This document shows, one piece after another, positions 44,842 to 56,678 of a stretch of DNA of 64,000 nt (the stretch's first letter is position 1; every line of letters begins with the position of its first letter). The stretch lies in contig NZ_SMAJ01000012.1 in NCBI RefSeq assembly GCF_004346225.1, positions 62,001-126,000 on the forward strand, written 5' to 3'. The position numbers and the translations under genes are program-made. This DNA is from Paralcaligenes ureilyticus (lineage in GTDB: Bacteria > Pseudomonadota > Gammaproteobacteria > Burkholderiales > Burkholderiaceae_B). The notes under the pieces were generated by a model. It was not told the origin of the DNA. It worked only from the letters and a program-made list of their open reading frames with translations, and searched no databases.

Positions 44842-46551
44842 TTAGTGGTTGGTCGGCAACACATCGGCTGCACGCCCCCGTAAGAGTGCGCTGGGATGAG
44901 TCTGCAAATAATCAGCCAGCGCACGCAGTGATTTGGCCGCATCGCCCAACTCGCGCAGAGTCTGCTCCAGATTGCCGTTCAAGGGAGAGTCGTCGGCCAG
45001 CATGCTGTTGACTCGACCCAAAGACTGCTGCGCCGCCTTGAGCGTGGCCGTCGCCTGCGGCGTGACCTCGGTCTGCAGGCGATTCATGAGCTTGGTCAGG
45101 GACTTTAAACTGGCCCGCAAATCCTGGCTAATGCCGTCAAACGGCACGGCATCGAGCTTGGTCACTATGCTGCTTACCTGCTGCTGCAAATGGTCGAAAC
45201 TCCCCGCGATGGTGGGCAGTACAACCGGCACGGCTTTGCTGTCGAATTCAACGGGCGGCGCGTTGGGGAAGAAATCCAGGGCAATGTATTGCTGGCCGGT
45301 CAAAAGATTGGCCGAACGTATTTGCGCACGCAAGCCATGCTTGACCAACGGGCCCAGCAAAGCCTGGCCTTCGTAACCTTCTTTTTCGCTCGCCGTGAAG
45401 AGATCCTGGTAGGCCTGGCCAAAGCGCGACGGATACAAGCGTGTTTTCACCAAGACCACAAAGCGTTTGATTTTGGGGTTGAACTCCAGATCGATGTCGT
45501 ATACCTTGCCCAGATCCATACCGTGAAAGTCGACGGGTGCGCCGACTTTCAGGCCGCGCACGGACTGCTCAAACACCATATCGAGCCGAAACGGCGTTCC
45601 GTCGGGCTCGGCCATGGCCTCACCTTGCGTAGCGCTAATCGGGAAAACCGAATCGGCCGCGGACGGCTTGACGTTTGGTTCGTCTTCCACCGATGCAAAC
45701 GCTATACCCCCGGCCAAAACCGAAGCCAGGGACCCGGTCTGCACCACGAAACCGTCTGCATTCAGTGATACATTGACGCCGCTGACATACCAGAACCGAG
45801 TGGCATTAGTGACGAACCTGTCGTTGGGGGCATCGATAAATATCTGAATGTGCACATCCTGGCCTTTAGGATCCAGATCGTAACCAATTACCCGTCCGAC
45901 CTGGATGCGTCGAAAATAAATCGGCGAGCCAATCTCGAGCGACCCCAAATCCGGACTGGTCAGGGTAAATCTTCGCCCCGGCCGGTCACTGGTAATTTCA
46001 GGTGGTTTTTCCAGCCCCACAAAATCATATTTGGCTTTGGGCGCACTTTTAGACGCATCGGATTCCCTGGCCGTATCCACGGCAATATAGGCCCCTGACA
46101 GCAAGGTGCCCAGCCCCGAAACGCCGCTGACTCCCAGCCTTGGGCGCACCACCCAGAAACGCGTCCCCTCCCGGGTAATGTAGCTTGATCCATCGTGGCT
46201 GAGCTCAATATGCACCAGCACCCTGTGACGATCCTCCGATACACCGATGTCCTTGACGACACCGATCGTCACGTCTTTATAGCGCACCTTGGTTTGCCCG
46301 ACCTCGAGCCCCTCGGCCGATTCGAAGCTGACTGTCACCACAGGCCCGATGCGCAACCAGTCCTTAACGAGCAGTGACACGCCTATCGCCGCCGCCAGCA
46401 AAGGGATGAGCCAGATCCAGGAAATTCGGGTCTGCCGCTTGGGAGTAACGACGGGTGCTGGCGCCACAGGCGCGGGAGGCTCCTGGGGCGGCGTGCCAGA
46501 GGGCTCGGGATTCGGATCTACGGGTTCGGACGGGGTTGGCGTTTCGCTCAT
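44842..46551 (-). CDS. pqiB: Intermembrane lipid transport protein PqiB (MCE family)
   Basis: A 569-residue protein. A proline-rich cytoplasmic tail (about 1-36) and one transmembrane helix (about 44-64, ISWIWLIPLLAAAIGVSLLV) are followed by three MCE domains. These are recognised by VSFESAEGLEVGQTKVRYKDVTIGVV, SPIYFRRIQVGRVIGYDL and APVDFHGMDLGKVYDIDL. A long coiled-coil region runs near the C terminus (FDHLQQQVSSIVTKLDAV onward). PqiB forms a periplasm-spanning hexameric tunnel. It is 11 bp after pqiA. Confidence 0.93.
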   Translation of the reverse strand: MSETPTPSEPVDPNPEPSGTPPQEPPAPVAPAPVVTPKRQTRISWIWLIPLLAAAIGVSLLVKDWLRIGPVVTVSFESAEGLEVGQTKVRYKDVTIGVVKDIGVSEDRHRVLVHIELSHDGSSYITREGTRFWVVRPRLGVSGVSGLGTLLSGAYIAVDTARESDASKSAPKAKYDFVGLEKPPEITSDRPGRRFTLTSPDLGSLEIGSPIYFRRIQVGRVIGYDLDPKGQDVHIQIFIDAPNDRFVTNATRFWYVSGVNVSLNADGFVVQTGSLASVLAGGIAFASVEDEPNVKPSAADSVFPISATQGEAMAEPDGTPFRLDMVFEQSVRGLKVGAPVDFHGMDLGKVYDIDLEFNPKIKRFVVLVKTRLYPSRFGQAYQDLFTASEKEGYEGQALLGPLVKHGLRAQIRSANLLTGQQYIALDFFPNAPPVEFDSKAVPVVLPTIAGSFDHLQQQVSSIVTKLDAVPFDGISQDLRASLKSLTKLMNRLQTEVTPQATATLKAAQQSLGRVNSMLADDSPLNGNLEQTLRELGDAAKSLRALADYLQTHPSALLRGRAADVLPTNH

Positions 46552-46562
46552 GCCTCTCTTCT

Positions 46563-47875
46563 TTACACGATCTGCGTAGTAGGGTTGACGGGCGATCGAT
46601 CAGAACCTGCTGACCGACCACGGGCCGGGGAACTACGAGGATCGCGACTGGGATCGGCATCCCAGCCGCGGCGAGGGTCGTAGCTCATGGCGGCAAACAT
46701 CGTCAGAACCACCACGACGCCAAAGCTGGCCGCCCCGGGGCCCACCGTAACCTGCGACAGGCCAGGAAAATCAACCATCGCCGCCAACAATAGCACCACG
46801 AACACGTCCAGCATCGACCATTGACCGATGAATTCGATCAGTTCATACAGACGTGTGCGCTGGCGGGCAATGGCAACGCCCTTCCATCGGCGCTGCGCGA
46901 GCAATACCGCCAAAGCGAACAGCTTGGTCATCGGCACCACCACACTGGCGACAAAAACGATCAGCGCCAGATCCCAGGAACCCAATCTCCAAAGCTCTAT
47001 CACACCGCCCAGAATCGTATGAGCCGTGACGCCGGTAGGCAGGCGTACCTGCATGACCGGCAATATATTGGCGGGAATGTACAAAATGCTGGCGGCAATC
47101 ACAAACGCCCATGTGCGCGACACCGAATCGGGTTTGCGAAAATGGTTGTTCGCGCCACATCGTTCACACGAATAAGAACCCGAAACGGACTCGATATTCT
47201 GCACATTGCCGCAAGAATGACAGGCGCCCACAACATGCCCGGGCTCCACCCGAGCGCCCGATAAAGGCGTCAGGCCATCGTCTTCGGCACAGTGCCACAG
47301 CCGCAGGGCGGTAACTCGGCTTAAAACCGTCAGTAAAACCGTAAGAACGCCAAAGGCCCACAGGCCAGGCCCGGGCTCTAGCCGAGCCAGACCGGACAAT
47401 TTAACTATGGCCACCAGGATGCCAAGCAGCAGTACCGGCACCATGCACCACGAGGAGAAACCTTGGAGAACACGCATGCCAAAATGAAAATCGGCAGGCA
47501 GGCGGCGCGAAATAATCGCATGCAGGGCCCAAAACAAAAACAGCAGCTGCATCAGCGGCAAGACAAAACCGAACAGGCCCGTCATGATCGCTACCAGCAG
47601 ACGCCCTTGCTGCCAGGTCAGGACCAATGCATGAGGCAAGGTGGCGTCGATCTGTCTGCCGTTGGCGGTGAGCGTGGCAATGGGAAAATAATTGGCGATG
47701 GCAAAGACAAGCAAGGCTGCCAGCGTTAGTGCGAGCCAACCCTTGAGCGGCAGCGCACTCTGGCGATACAGAGCATAGCCGCAACGCACGCAAGCGGCGC
47801 TTGCCCCTTGGGCAATGGGAATGCGCTCGTGCAACTGCGCGCAGTGCGGGCAGGCTATCAGGGGCCGCCGCGTCA

Positions 47876-47879
<4 letters not shown>
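46563..47879 (-). CDS. pqiA: Inner-membrane protein PqiA
   Basis: A 438-residue protein made of two homologous halves. Each half starts with a rubredoxin-like zinc ribbon (CPHC..CVRCGYALYR and CHSCGNVQ..CERCGANNHFRKPDS) followed by about four transmembrane helices. In this family PqiA partners PqiB in moving lipids between membranes, and pqi operons respond to envelope or redox stress. The start overlaps the clpA stop by 4 nt, so pqiABC seems to be read through from clpA. Confidence 0.93.
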
Positions 47880-50188
<2,309 letters not shown>

Positions 50189-50343
50189 GCTTCCTCCATG
50201 ACATTTCGAAGCGGACAAAACACGTTGACAGAGTCTATTCTATGACTAAATTCTGTCGGCGTATCGTCCAAACAGTACCGATGTTACCGGATTGCATCAA
50301 AACTGCGAATTTATTCATTCAATCGTGCAGCATGTGGCGGGAG

Positions 50344-50667
50344 TCAAACATCAGGCGCCGGCTCCATAACGCATTGCAAGGGATGCTGGTGCGCACGCGC
50401 CAACTGACGAACCATCTCGACTCGCGTCGCCGCAATATCGCGCGGATAGACGCCGCACACGCCACGCCCTTCGTGATGCACAAGCAACATAATCCGGGCG
50501 GCATCCTCTTCGTTCTTGTGAAAAATTTGCTGCAGCACATGCACCACAAATTCCATGGGGGTGTAGTCGTCGTTGAGCAGAACCACCTGATACAAAGGCG
50601 GAGGCGCAAGCCGGGCAACCCGACGATCGAGCACCGTTTCACGCTGGTTTTGGGTTGTCAGAGCCAT
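50344..50667 (-). CDS. clpS: ATP-dependent Clp protease adaptor ClpS
   Basis: A 107-residue adaptor that delivers N-end-rule substrates to ClpA. The core [20 protein letters not shown] holds the N-degron pocket residues (NDD motif), and [20 protein letters not shown] forms the rest of the domain. It precedes clpA in the usual order. Confidence 0.96.
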   Translation of the reverse strand: MALTTQNQRETVLDRRVARLAPPPLYQVVLLNDDYTPMEFVVHVLQQIFHKNEEDAARIMLLVHHEGRGVCGVYPRDIAATRVEMVRQLARAHQHPLQCVMEPAPDV

Positions 50668-50847
50668 AAAAAAAATAAAACTGTCAAATGCCGATGAAGG
50701 CGCCGCCGGACGGACTACCGTCCGGGCCTGATACCGCCCATCTGCCTTCGGGCATCGAGCCGGACTTATTTATCGCAAAACACGCAATAAATCGTATAAT
50801 AAGTCAAGAAAAAAATGGCTTTTTAGCCGAATAAGTGCTTTCCATAG
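50668..50847 (-). promoter_or_regulatory. clpS leader with strong hairpin, in the divergent clpS/csp region
   Basis: This is the clpS half of a 321-bp gap between divergent clpS and the cold-shock gene. It holds a perfect CCGGACGG-ACTA-CCGTCCGG hairpin (50706-50725), about 40 nt upstream of the clpS start, and an AT-rich block (50766-50815) with TTGACT readable leftward at about 50803-50808. No clear -10 could be fixed for clpS. Confidence 0.4.
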
Positions 50848-50876
50848 TTGACTAGCATGGATACATTAAGCATTAT
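50848..50876 (+). promoter_or_regulatory. Promoter of the cold-shock protein gene
   Basis: TTGACT (50848-50853), 17-bp spacer, CATTAT (50871-50876). It implies a leader of about 105 nt before the ATG at 50989. Long leaders are usual for cspA-type genes and act as RNA thermosensors; the fold of this one was not computed. Confidence 0.5.
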
Positions 50877-50988
50877 CATCATATTCTGAATGTTTTCACG
50901 CTGATGTCAGCATCAACAGAATTTAAAGGCTAACCCCGGTTTCACCGCCGAGCATTCAAGTCAACACTATAGTCGAGAGGCCGTCCGA

Positions 50989-51234
50989 ATGTCAGATCCA
51001 ACCACACCCACCGTCCCTGGGGATACTCAAAAACTAATAGGGACCGTTAAATGGTTCAACGACGCCAAAGGTTTCGGCTTTATAACCCCGGACAATGGTG
51101 GCGAAGACCTATTTGCTCATTTTTCATCTATCCAGATGAATGGTTTCAAGACACTCAAAGAAGGACAGAAAGTAGCCTTCGAAATCGCCCAAGGACCAAA
51201 AGGGAAACAAGCCCTCAATATTACGGCAGCCTAG
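50989..51234 (+). CDS. Cold-shock domain protein (CspA-like)
   Basis: An 81-residue single-stranded nucleic acid binding protein. RNP1 is KGFGFI and RNP2 is LFAHFS, in [20 protein letters not shown] and [15 protein letters not shown]. It carries about 15 residues ([15 protein letters not shown]) before the usual start of the domain, a short threonine/proline-rich extension. It acts as an RNA chaperone. Followed 24 bp later by the DUF192 gene on the same strand. Confidence 0.94.
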   Translation: MSDPTTPTVPGDTQKLIGTVKWFNDAKGFGFITPDNGGEDLFAHFSSIQMNGFKTLKEGQKVAFEIAQGPKGKQALNITAA

Positions 51235-51258
51235 CCATCGCGGCAGGCCATAATCATA

Positions 51259-51735
51259 ATGTTTGCAGTACACAAAATAACGGGACTATTCAGTCCCGCA
51301 TTTTTTTTCTGCGCCGCATTGCTGGCCGGCAGCATGCAGGCCAGCTCGTGCAACGCCCAGACCATGCAGCTCCTGCCCACCACCGAAATTGCCATTGGTG
51401 CGCAGACGGTACAAGCCGAAGTTGCCGCCACCGAAGCCAGCCGCGAACAAGGCCTGATGTACCGGCAATCGCTGCTGCCCGACCACGGCATGCTGTTTGT
51501 ATTCGACAGCGCAGACGTGCAATGTTTCTGGATGAAGAACACGCTTTTGCCGCTATCCATTGCCTTTATTGCGGGCGACGGCAAAATCCTGAATATCGCC
51601 GACATGCAGCCACAGACTGAAGATGCGCACTGCCCTGTGGGGCCCATCGTTTATGCGCTGGAAATGCAGCAAGGATGGTTCGCCGGCCACCAGATCCAGG
51701 CCGGCCAGACCGTGACAGGCCTGCCCAAGCCCTGA
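51259..51735 (+). CDS. Exported DUF192 domain protein
   Basis: A 158-residue protein with a signal peptide (hydrophobic to about residue 30, SCNA-Q). The DUF192 domain shows EASREQGLMYRQSLLPDHGMLFVFD, the CFWMKNTLLPLSIAFI block and ILNIADMQPQTEDAHC. The family has no established reaction. It directly follows the cold-shock gene and converges with the thiolase gene. Confidence 0.9.
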   Translation: MFAVHKITGLFSPAFFFCAALLAGSMQASSCNAQTMQLLPTTEIAIGAQTVQAEVAATEASREQGLMYRQSLLPDHGMLFVFDSADVQCFWMKNTLLPLSIAFIAGDGKILNIADMQPQTEDAHCPVGPIVYALEMQQGWFAGHQIQAGQTVTGLPKP

Positions 51736-51745
51736 AACCAACCCG

Positions 51746-52951
51746 CTACACACGCTCCAGGACAAGCGCAATACCCTGGCCCACCCCTATGCACATTGTG
51801 CACAAGGCATAACGTCCTCCTGTGCGATGCAGCTGATTCACCGCGGTGATCGCCAGGCGGGCGCCGCTCGCGCCCAGGGGATGGCCCAATGCAATGGCGC
51901 CGCCATTGGGATTGACGCGCGGGTCGTCATCGAACAGGCCCAACAACCGCATGACCGCCAATCCTTGCGCGGCAAATGCTTCGTTAAGTTCAATGACATC
52001 CATCTGGGCCAGCGTCAACCCGGCCACCGCCAATACCTTTTGGGACGCAGGCGCGGGCCCGATCCCCATAATGCGCGGTTCAACACCGGCAGTGGCCATG
52101 GCCACCACGCGTGCACGCGGCGTCAGCCCCTGCGCTTTAGCCATGGACTCGGACGCCACCAGCAAGGCGCACGCGCCGTCGTTGACGCCTGACGCATTGC
52201 CGGCCGTAATCGTGCCATCGGGACGGACAATAGGCTTTAGACGCGCCAAGGCTTCCAGTGTGGTCTGGCGTGGATGCTCGTCCGTATCGACGACCACTGC
52301 ATCGCCTTTTTTCTGGGCAATAGCGACCGGCGTAATTTCCGCCGCGAAAACTCCCGCCTTTTGCGCCGCGGCCGCCTTGACCTGGCTGGCCAACGCAAAC
52401 ACATCCTGGTCTACCCGCGATACCTTGAATTGATCGGCGACATTCTCGGCCGTTTCCGGCATGGAATCGATCCCGTACCGGGCCTTGAGCAATTTATTCA
52501 CAAAGCGCCAGCCTATAGTGGTGTCGTAAATGGCGGCGCTGCGCGCATAGGCCGACTCGGCCTTGCCCATCACGAACGGCGCACGGCTCATGCTCTCGAC
52601 GCCACCCGCCAACACAAAATGCGCATCGCCCGCGCGTATTGCACGTGCGGCTGACCCGACTGCATCCAGGCCTGAACCGCACAAACGATTGATCGTGGCG
52701 CCGGGAACCTCCACCGGCAAACCCGCCAGCAAAATGGCCATGCGGGCCACATTGCGGTTGTCTTCACCGGCCTGGTTGGCGCAGCCAAACAAGGTGTCGT
52801 CCAACCGTGCCCAGTCCACGCCTGGATTACGCTCAATCAGCGCCTTGAACGGCACGGCCGCCAGATCATCCGTACGCACTGGCGCCAAAGCGCCACCGTA
52901 ACGGCCAAAAGGAGTGCGAACTGCATCGCAGATAAAAGCATGTGTGGTCAT
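51746..52951 (-). CDS. Thiolase, 3-oxoadipyl-CoA thiolase-like
   Basis: A 401-residue thiolase. Catalytic residues: C91 in NRLCGSGLDAV (acyl acceptor), histidine in GGAIALGHPLGASGAR, and the second cysteine in CTMCIGVGQG. The segment TIGWRFVNKLLKARYGIDSMPETAENVADQFKVSR matches the PcaF/PaaJ group, which cleaves 3-oxoadipyl-CoA to succinyl-CoA and acetyl-CoA at the end of aromatic degradation. No other pca or paa gene is in the window, so a general acetyl-CoA acyltransferase role is also possible. The ATG at 52949-52951 is used. Confidence 0.87.
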   Translation of the reverse strand: MTTHAFICDAVRTPFGRYGGALAPVRTDDLAAVPFKALIERNPGVDWARLDDTLFGCANQAGEDNRNVARMAILLAGLPVEVPGATINRLCGSGLDAVGSAARAIRAGDAHFVLAGGVESMSRAPFVMGKAESAYARSAAIYDTTIGWRFVNKLLKARYGIDSMPETAENVADQFKVSRVDQDVFALASQVKAAAAQKAGVFAAEITPVAIAQKKGDAVVVDTDEHPRQTTLEALARLKPIVRPDGTITAGNASGVNDGACALLVASESMAKAQGLTPRARVVAMATAGVEPRIMGIGPAPASQKVLAVAGLTLAQMDVIELNEAFAAQGLAVMRLLGLFDDDPRVNPNGGAIALGHPLGASGARLAITAVNQLHRTGGRYALCTMCIGVGQGIALVLERV

Positions 52952-53105
52952 AGATACCTGGGGGTTCAGAATGTGGAGATTGCCAAGAAACAATAAATAT
53001 CCGCCTCTATCTTATCCCATCGAGCCTGATCTTTTAAGCACCTGCGGCGCGCGCCGTCTGATGGCGATTAGAATGGGTTACGGGGCGAATTGGTAAACGC
53101 CTGGA

Positions 53106-53176
53106 TGGCAGCCACAAGGGCTGCCGCTACATTCGCGACGGCCACGTTTCTGTAGCGGCACCCCTCGTGGGTGCCA
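53106..53176. repeat. GTAG-hairpin REP doublet (B then A), 71 bp, mixed flavours
   Basis: Inverted copy at 53106-53131 (GGCAGCC flavour), forward copy at 53151-53176 (GGCACCC flavour, loop CTCGT) and a 19-bp linker ending ACGTTTC. Same total length and layout as the doublet at 55324-55394. Confidence 0.87.
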
Positions 53177-53212
53177 TCACCCAAACCCGACACGCCAGGA
53201 CAAAGACACAAC

Positions 53213-53235
53213 AAAAAACCCCCGAAAACCGGGGG
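53213..53235 (-). terminator. Rho-independent terminator of sodB
   Basis: Leftward: stem CCCCCG/CGGGGG with a five-base GTTTT loop and then six T. It lies 29 bp after the sodB stop. Confidence 0.85.
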
Positions 53236-53263
53236 TCTGGCACAACACGAAGGCTAAGAGCCA

Positions 53264-53842
53264 TCAGCCAAGATTGGTCGCGGCGAACTTCCAATTGACC
53301 AGATTCCAGAAATTTTCCAGATACTTGGGGCGCGCATTGCGATAGTCGATGTAGTAGGCATGTTCCCACACATCACAGGTCAGCAAAGGCACGTCGGCAG
53401 TCGTAAGAGGCGTGGCGGCATTGCTGGTGTTGACAATATCGAGGGAGCCGTCGGCTTTCTTTACCAGCCAGGTCCAGCCTGAGCCGAAGTTGCCCGCTGC
53501 CGATTTGCTGAAGGCTTCTTTGAATGCAGCGGTGCTGCCCCATTTGGCTTTGATCGCGTCGAGCAGCTTTCCAGTGGGCTCACCACCGCCATTGGGCGAT
53601 AGGCTGTTCCAGTAGAAGGTATGGTTCCAGACTTGCGCCGCATTATTAAACAGGCCACCCGACGCCTTTTTAATAATATTTTCAAGCGATGCCGAGGCAA
53701 ATTCGGTGCCCTCGATCAGTTTGTTCAGATTGGTGACATACGACTGGTGATGCTTGCCGTAGTGGAATTCAAGCGTTTCTTTCGAAATATTGGGAGCCAG
53801 AGCGTCCATGGCGTAAGGGAGGGGAGGAAGCGTATGAGCCAT
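53264..53842 (-). CDS. sodB: Iron superoxide dismutase
   Basis: A 192-residue enzyme that disproportionates superoxide in the cytoplasm. Metal ligands: histidines in [11 protein letters not shown] and [10 protein letters not shown], and aspartate and histidine in [11 protein letters not shown]. The signature [14 protein letters not shown] with [11 protein letters not shown] points to the Fe form. The ATG at 53840-53842 gives [11 protein letters not shown] leftward -10 (TACAAT, 53879-53884) is visible about 37 nt upstream, without a good -35. Confidence 0.95.
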   Translation of the reverse strand: MAHTLPPLPYAMDALAPNISKETLEFHYGKHHQSYVTNLNKLIEGTEFASASLENIIKKASGGLFNNAAQVWNHTFYWNSLSPNGGGEPTGKLLDAIKAKWGSTAAFKEAFSKSAAGNFGSGWTWLVKKADGSLDIVNTSNAATPLTTADVPLLTCDVWEHAYYIDYRNARPKYLENFWNLVNWKFAATNLG

Positions 53843-53921
53843 ATTCAAAGTCCTTCAAAAAAACAGATTAACGCGTTCATTGTATCGAGAACGGCGGGAA
53901 TAAATCATGACAAATTCCGCT

Positions 53922-55274
53922 CTAGATTAGACCATGTGCCTGCAATACCGCAACTTCCGCCCCGCCCTGGCTCAATTCCAGGCTAAGCCGGTCACCGGCG
54001 TTCAAGCCTTGTCCACTTTTTACCAATCCCCCCTGTTCATCGCGGACGATGGCATAGCCTCGGCCCAATATCTTCCTGGGGTTGAGCGCCTCGAGGGTTT
54101 GCATCAGCGACGCCAAACCTTCTGTGCGCCGCGACACCTGGCGCTGCGCGGCACGTGCCAAATGCAGAAGCGGCCCGGCCAGCTCGCGGCGCCTGCGATC
54201 AACATCGGGGCGGGCATAGGCCAGGCGCGATCGCAATGCATCGACGCGAGAAAGCTGACGTTCCAGCATGCCTGGCGCAGCCCGCGCCAGGCGATGGCGC
54301 AAGGCCATCAGCCGTTCACCCTGCTGCGCCAGACGCTGACGCGGCGACACCAACGAAGCAACGGCACGGTCCAGCCGCAACGCCGCGCGCTCGATCAAAC
54401 GATATTGTCCCGCCCCAAGGGCCGCGAACACCGATTCGAGCTGCACCAGGCTGTCTTCGCGCGCCTGGCAACACAGCTCGGCTGCCGCGGTCGGCGTGGG
54501 CGCACGCAGATCAGCAACGAAATCCACCATGGTGAAATCCGTTTCGTGGCCCACGCCGCTGATAAGCGGAACAGGGCTTGCCGCCACCAGCCGCGCCAGG
54601 CCCTCATCGTTAAAACTCCACAGATCCTCGATGCTGCCTCCGCCTCGCACCAAAAGCAGCGTGTCGACCTCGCTTCTCTGGTACGCCGCGCCGAGCGCCT
54701 CTCGGAGCTTGGCGGCGGCATCGAGCCCCTGGACGGGCGCAGGATAAATAATGATGGAAATATGCGGCGCGCGGCGCGCCATGGTCGAGAGCACATCGCG
54801 CAAGGCGGCCGCCGCGAGCGACGTCACGACTCCGATAGTACGCGGCATCAGCGGGATCGGCCGCTTGCGGCCGGGATCGAACAAGCCCTCGGCCCCAAGC
54901 TTTTCCTTAAGCAACAAAAAGGCCTCATGCAAATCGCCACGTCCGGCGCGCCTTAGCGTATCAACCTGCAATTGATAGTCGCCGCGCGCCTCGTACAAGG
55001 TCACGCTGGCGCGAAATTCGAAACGCTCCCCCGCCTTGGGAATAAAACCAAGCGACTGGGCACGGCCCCGAAACATGACCGCCCGCACAGCTGCACGTTC
55101 ATCCTTGATCGTGAAGTACCAATGCCCGGACGCCGCCTGAGTAAAGTTCGACACCTCGCCCTTGACCCAAACCTGTGAGAAATGGCCTTCAAGCAACTCG
55201 CTCACCTGGCGATTGAGCTGCGATACCGACAAAACGATGTCGCCGCGCGGCGCCAAAAAGCTATCCGTATGCAT
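53922..55274 (-). CDS. xseA: Exodeoxyribonuclease VII large subunit
   Basis: A 450-residue nuclease subunit: N-terminal OB fold (LSVSQLNRQVSELLEGHFSQVWVKGEVSNF, GHWYFTIKD), the catalytic core (RTIGVVTSLAAAALRDVLSTMARRAPHI, LLLVRGGGSIEDLWSFNDE, SGVGHETDFTMVDFVADLRAPTPTAAAE) and a long coiled-coil C-terminal region, with a final GYAIVRDEQGGLV. The ATG at 55272-55274 is correct; the open frame continues upstream only through a REP doublet. xseB is not in the window. Confidence 0.95.
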   Translation of the reverse strand: MHTDSFLAPRGDIVLSVSQLNRQVSELLEGHFSQVWVKGEVSNFTQAASGHWYFTIKDERAAVRAVMFRGRAQSLGFIPKAGERFEFRASVTLYEARGDYQLQVDTLRRAGRGDLHEAFLLLKEKLGAEGLFDPGRKRPIPLMPRTIGVVTSLAAAALRDVLSTMARRAPHISIIIYPAPVQGLDAAAKLREALGAAYQRSEVDTLLLVRGGGSIEDLWSFNDEGLARLVAASPVPLISGVGHETDFTMVDFVADLRAPTPTAAAELCCQAREDSLVQLESVFAALGAGQYRLIERAALRLDRAVASLVSPRQRLAQQGERLMALRHRLARAAPGMLERQLSRVDALRSRLAYARPDVDRRRRELAGPLLHLARAAQRQVSRRTEGLASLMQTLEALNPRKILGRGYAIVRDEQGGLVKSGQGLNAGDRLSLELSQGGAEVAVLQAHGLI

Positions 55275-55323
55275 ATCGGCCCTTAAACCGTTTTTAATGT
55301 GGGTATTGTAGTGATTGTTGAGG

Positions 55324-55394
55324 TGGCACCCACAAGGGGTGCCGCTACATGAACAGCGGGCACGTTTTTGTAGCGGCACCCCTTGTGGGTGCCA
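55324..55394. repeat. GTAG-hairpin REP doublet (B then A), 71 bp
   Basis: Inverted copy at 55324-55349 and forward copy at 55369-55394, both GGCACCC/GGGTGCC flavour. The 19-bp linker GAACAGCGGGCACGTTTTT resembles the linker at 8357-8375. Confidence 0.88.
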
Positions 55395-56051
55395 CAATCC
55401 CGATAGCAAAGACAAGCCCACCCCAGCCACGAAAGCCTATCGTGACAGCGGACAACATCCGGACAGACACAGCTATAAATACTCTGGCAACGCGCCCTTG
55501 GCCCAAAACACTGTCCACAGGGAAAAATGATCTGTCAAACTACTGAAATATCAATCGAATTAGACCAGAACATCAAATCTTTCTTTAAATTCAAGCGCTA
55601 ATATATTGATATACATGAATTAATTTTAATTATTCAGTTTGGCTTCAAATTGATCAATCGACCTCTAAGCCCAATGGATAGCGCCTGACCCGGAAGTTCT
55701 GCACAGAATTATCCACAGATTCTGTGGATACTGCCCCGAGAACAAGACCCTAAGCCATTTTACCTAATACCCTTCAAGCGACATGGGCATTTTAAGCCCA
55801 CCGTCATTGCAAAACCCCGCGGCACGCGCAATTTGAGTTGGCACCAGTCCGACACCCGCCAACCACCGCACTATCCGCATCGCTCCGCCCACACACGCAC
55901 AGGCAGCGGGGCTTGCGCCGCCCCGTGCCGCCAGGTATGCGCCCGCCCAAGCGCTTGTCGCTCCTTGCCCTTAAAATAGGCACTTGCGCAGCGCTGCCTC
56001 ATGGCAGGCCTGCCTCATCATTGACGCAAGCGACTACGGCGGAGACCCATT
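55395..56051. other. Gene-free region with AT-rich stretch and inverted DnaA-box-like pair
   Basis: About 650 bp without a supported gene. At 55540-55670 the DNA is strongly AT-rich. At 55710-55730 two 10-bp arms TATCCACAGA/TCTGTGGATA form an inverted repeat with one central base; with the preceding T, the left arm is a consensus DnaA box TTATCCACA. A related GTCCACAG occurs at about 55512. The rest (55740-56050) must hold the promoter for the exbB-type gene; none could be assigned confidently. No dnaA, dnaN or gid genes are nearby. Confidence 0.5.
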
Positions 56052-56678
56052 TTGCTCGACATCCTCAACCAAGCTGGCTGGCCTATATGGCTGCTCGTCG
56101 CGACCTCTGTACTGGGCCTGGCGCTGATTATTGAACGTTTTCTGTCGCTGCGGAAAAAACTGATCGTACCGCCCCGTGTCACCTCCCAGGTGATGGAACT
56201 GATCCGGCGCAATAACGACACCCCCGAGTCCATCGCAAAGCTGGCGGCCAGCTCGCCACTGGGCCGGGTATTGGCTGAGGTAATGCTATGCCGCCACGAC
56301 AGTGACGCCCAACGCAACGCGGCGGTCGATGATGTGGGCAAAGATGTCGCACATCGACTGAATCGCTACTTGCCGGCCCTGGCGACCATTGCGGTCATAG
56401 GCCCGCTGATGGGCCTATTCGGAACAGTGGTCGGCATGATCGAAATCTTTGCTTCATATAGTCCGGCGGGCGGCGATCCATCCCAGCTCGCGCGCGGCAT
56501 CTCCATCGCGCTATATAACACCGGCTTTGGCATCATTATCGCCATCCCCGCACTGATTTTTCATCGCTACTTCCGCTCCCGGGTAGATGACTATCTGCAT
56601 CAAATGGAACTCGAGGCCAGTGCGCTGAATCGTCTGCTGGCCCGAAAACCACCAGGCGAAGCGGAGATCCGTCCGTGA
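56052..56678 (+). CDS. MotA/TolQ/ExbB proton channel family protein
   Basis: A 208-residue inner-membrane protein with three transmembrane segments (about 12-30, 108-135, 150-172). The family block RYLPALATIAVIGPLMGLFGTVVGMIEIF and the following GGDPSQLARGISIALYNTGFGIIIAIPALI line the proton path. The TTG start at 56052 has GGAG about eight bases upstream. With the ExbD-type partner overlapping by 4 nt it forms a proton-motive-force-driven motor for an unknown TonB-like or other partner; no tonB is present. Downstream coupling to lpxK is standard in betaproteobacteria. Confidence 0.92.
   Translation: MLDILNQAGWPIWLLVATSVLGLALIIERFLSLRKKLIVPPRVTSQVMELIRRNNDTPESIAKLAASSPLGRVLAEVMLCRHDSDAQRNAAVDDVGKDVAHRLNRYLPALATIAVIGPLMGLFGTVVGMIEIFASYSPAGGDPSQLARGISIALYNTGFGIIIAIPALIFHRYFRSRVDDYLHQMELEASALNRLLARKPPGEAEIRP

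Noticed and set aside
51746-52951. Evidence for a complete beta-ketoadipate pathway
   Set aside because: Only the thiolase is present; no pca or paa genes are in the window, so the specific role stays open.
55275-55430. N-terminal extension of xseA
   Set aside because: The open frame continues only by translating a REP doublet; the conserved start is the ATG at 55272-55274.
55395-56051. Chromosomal replication origin
   Set aside because: Only two clear DnaA-box-like sites are present, and none of the usual origin neighbours (dnaA, dnaN, gid or rpmH genes) are in view; kept only as a DnaA-site finding.
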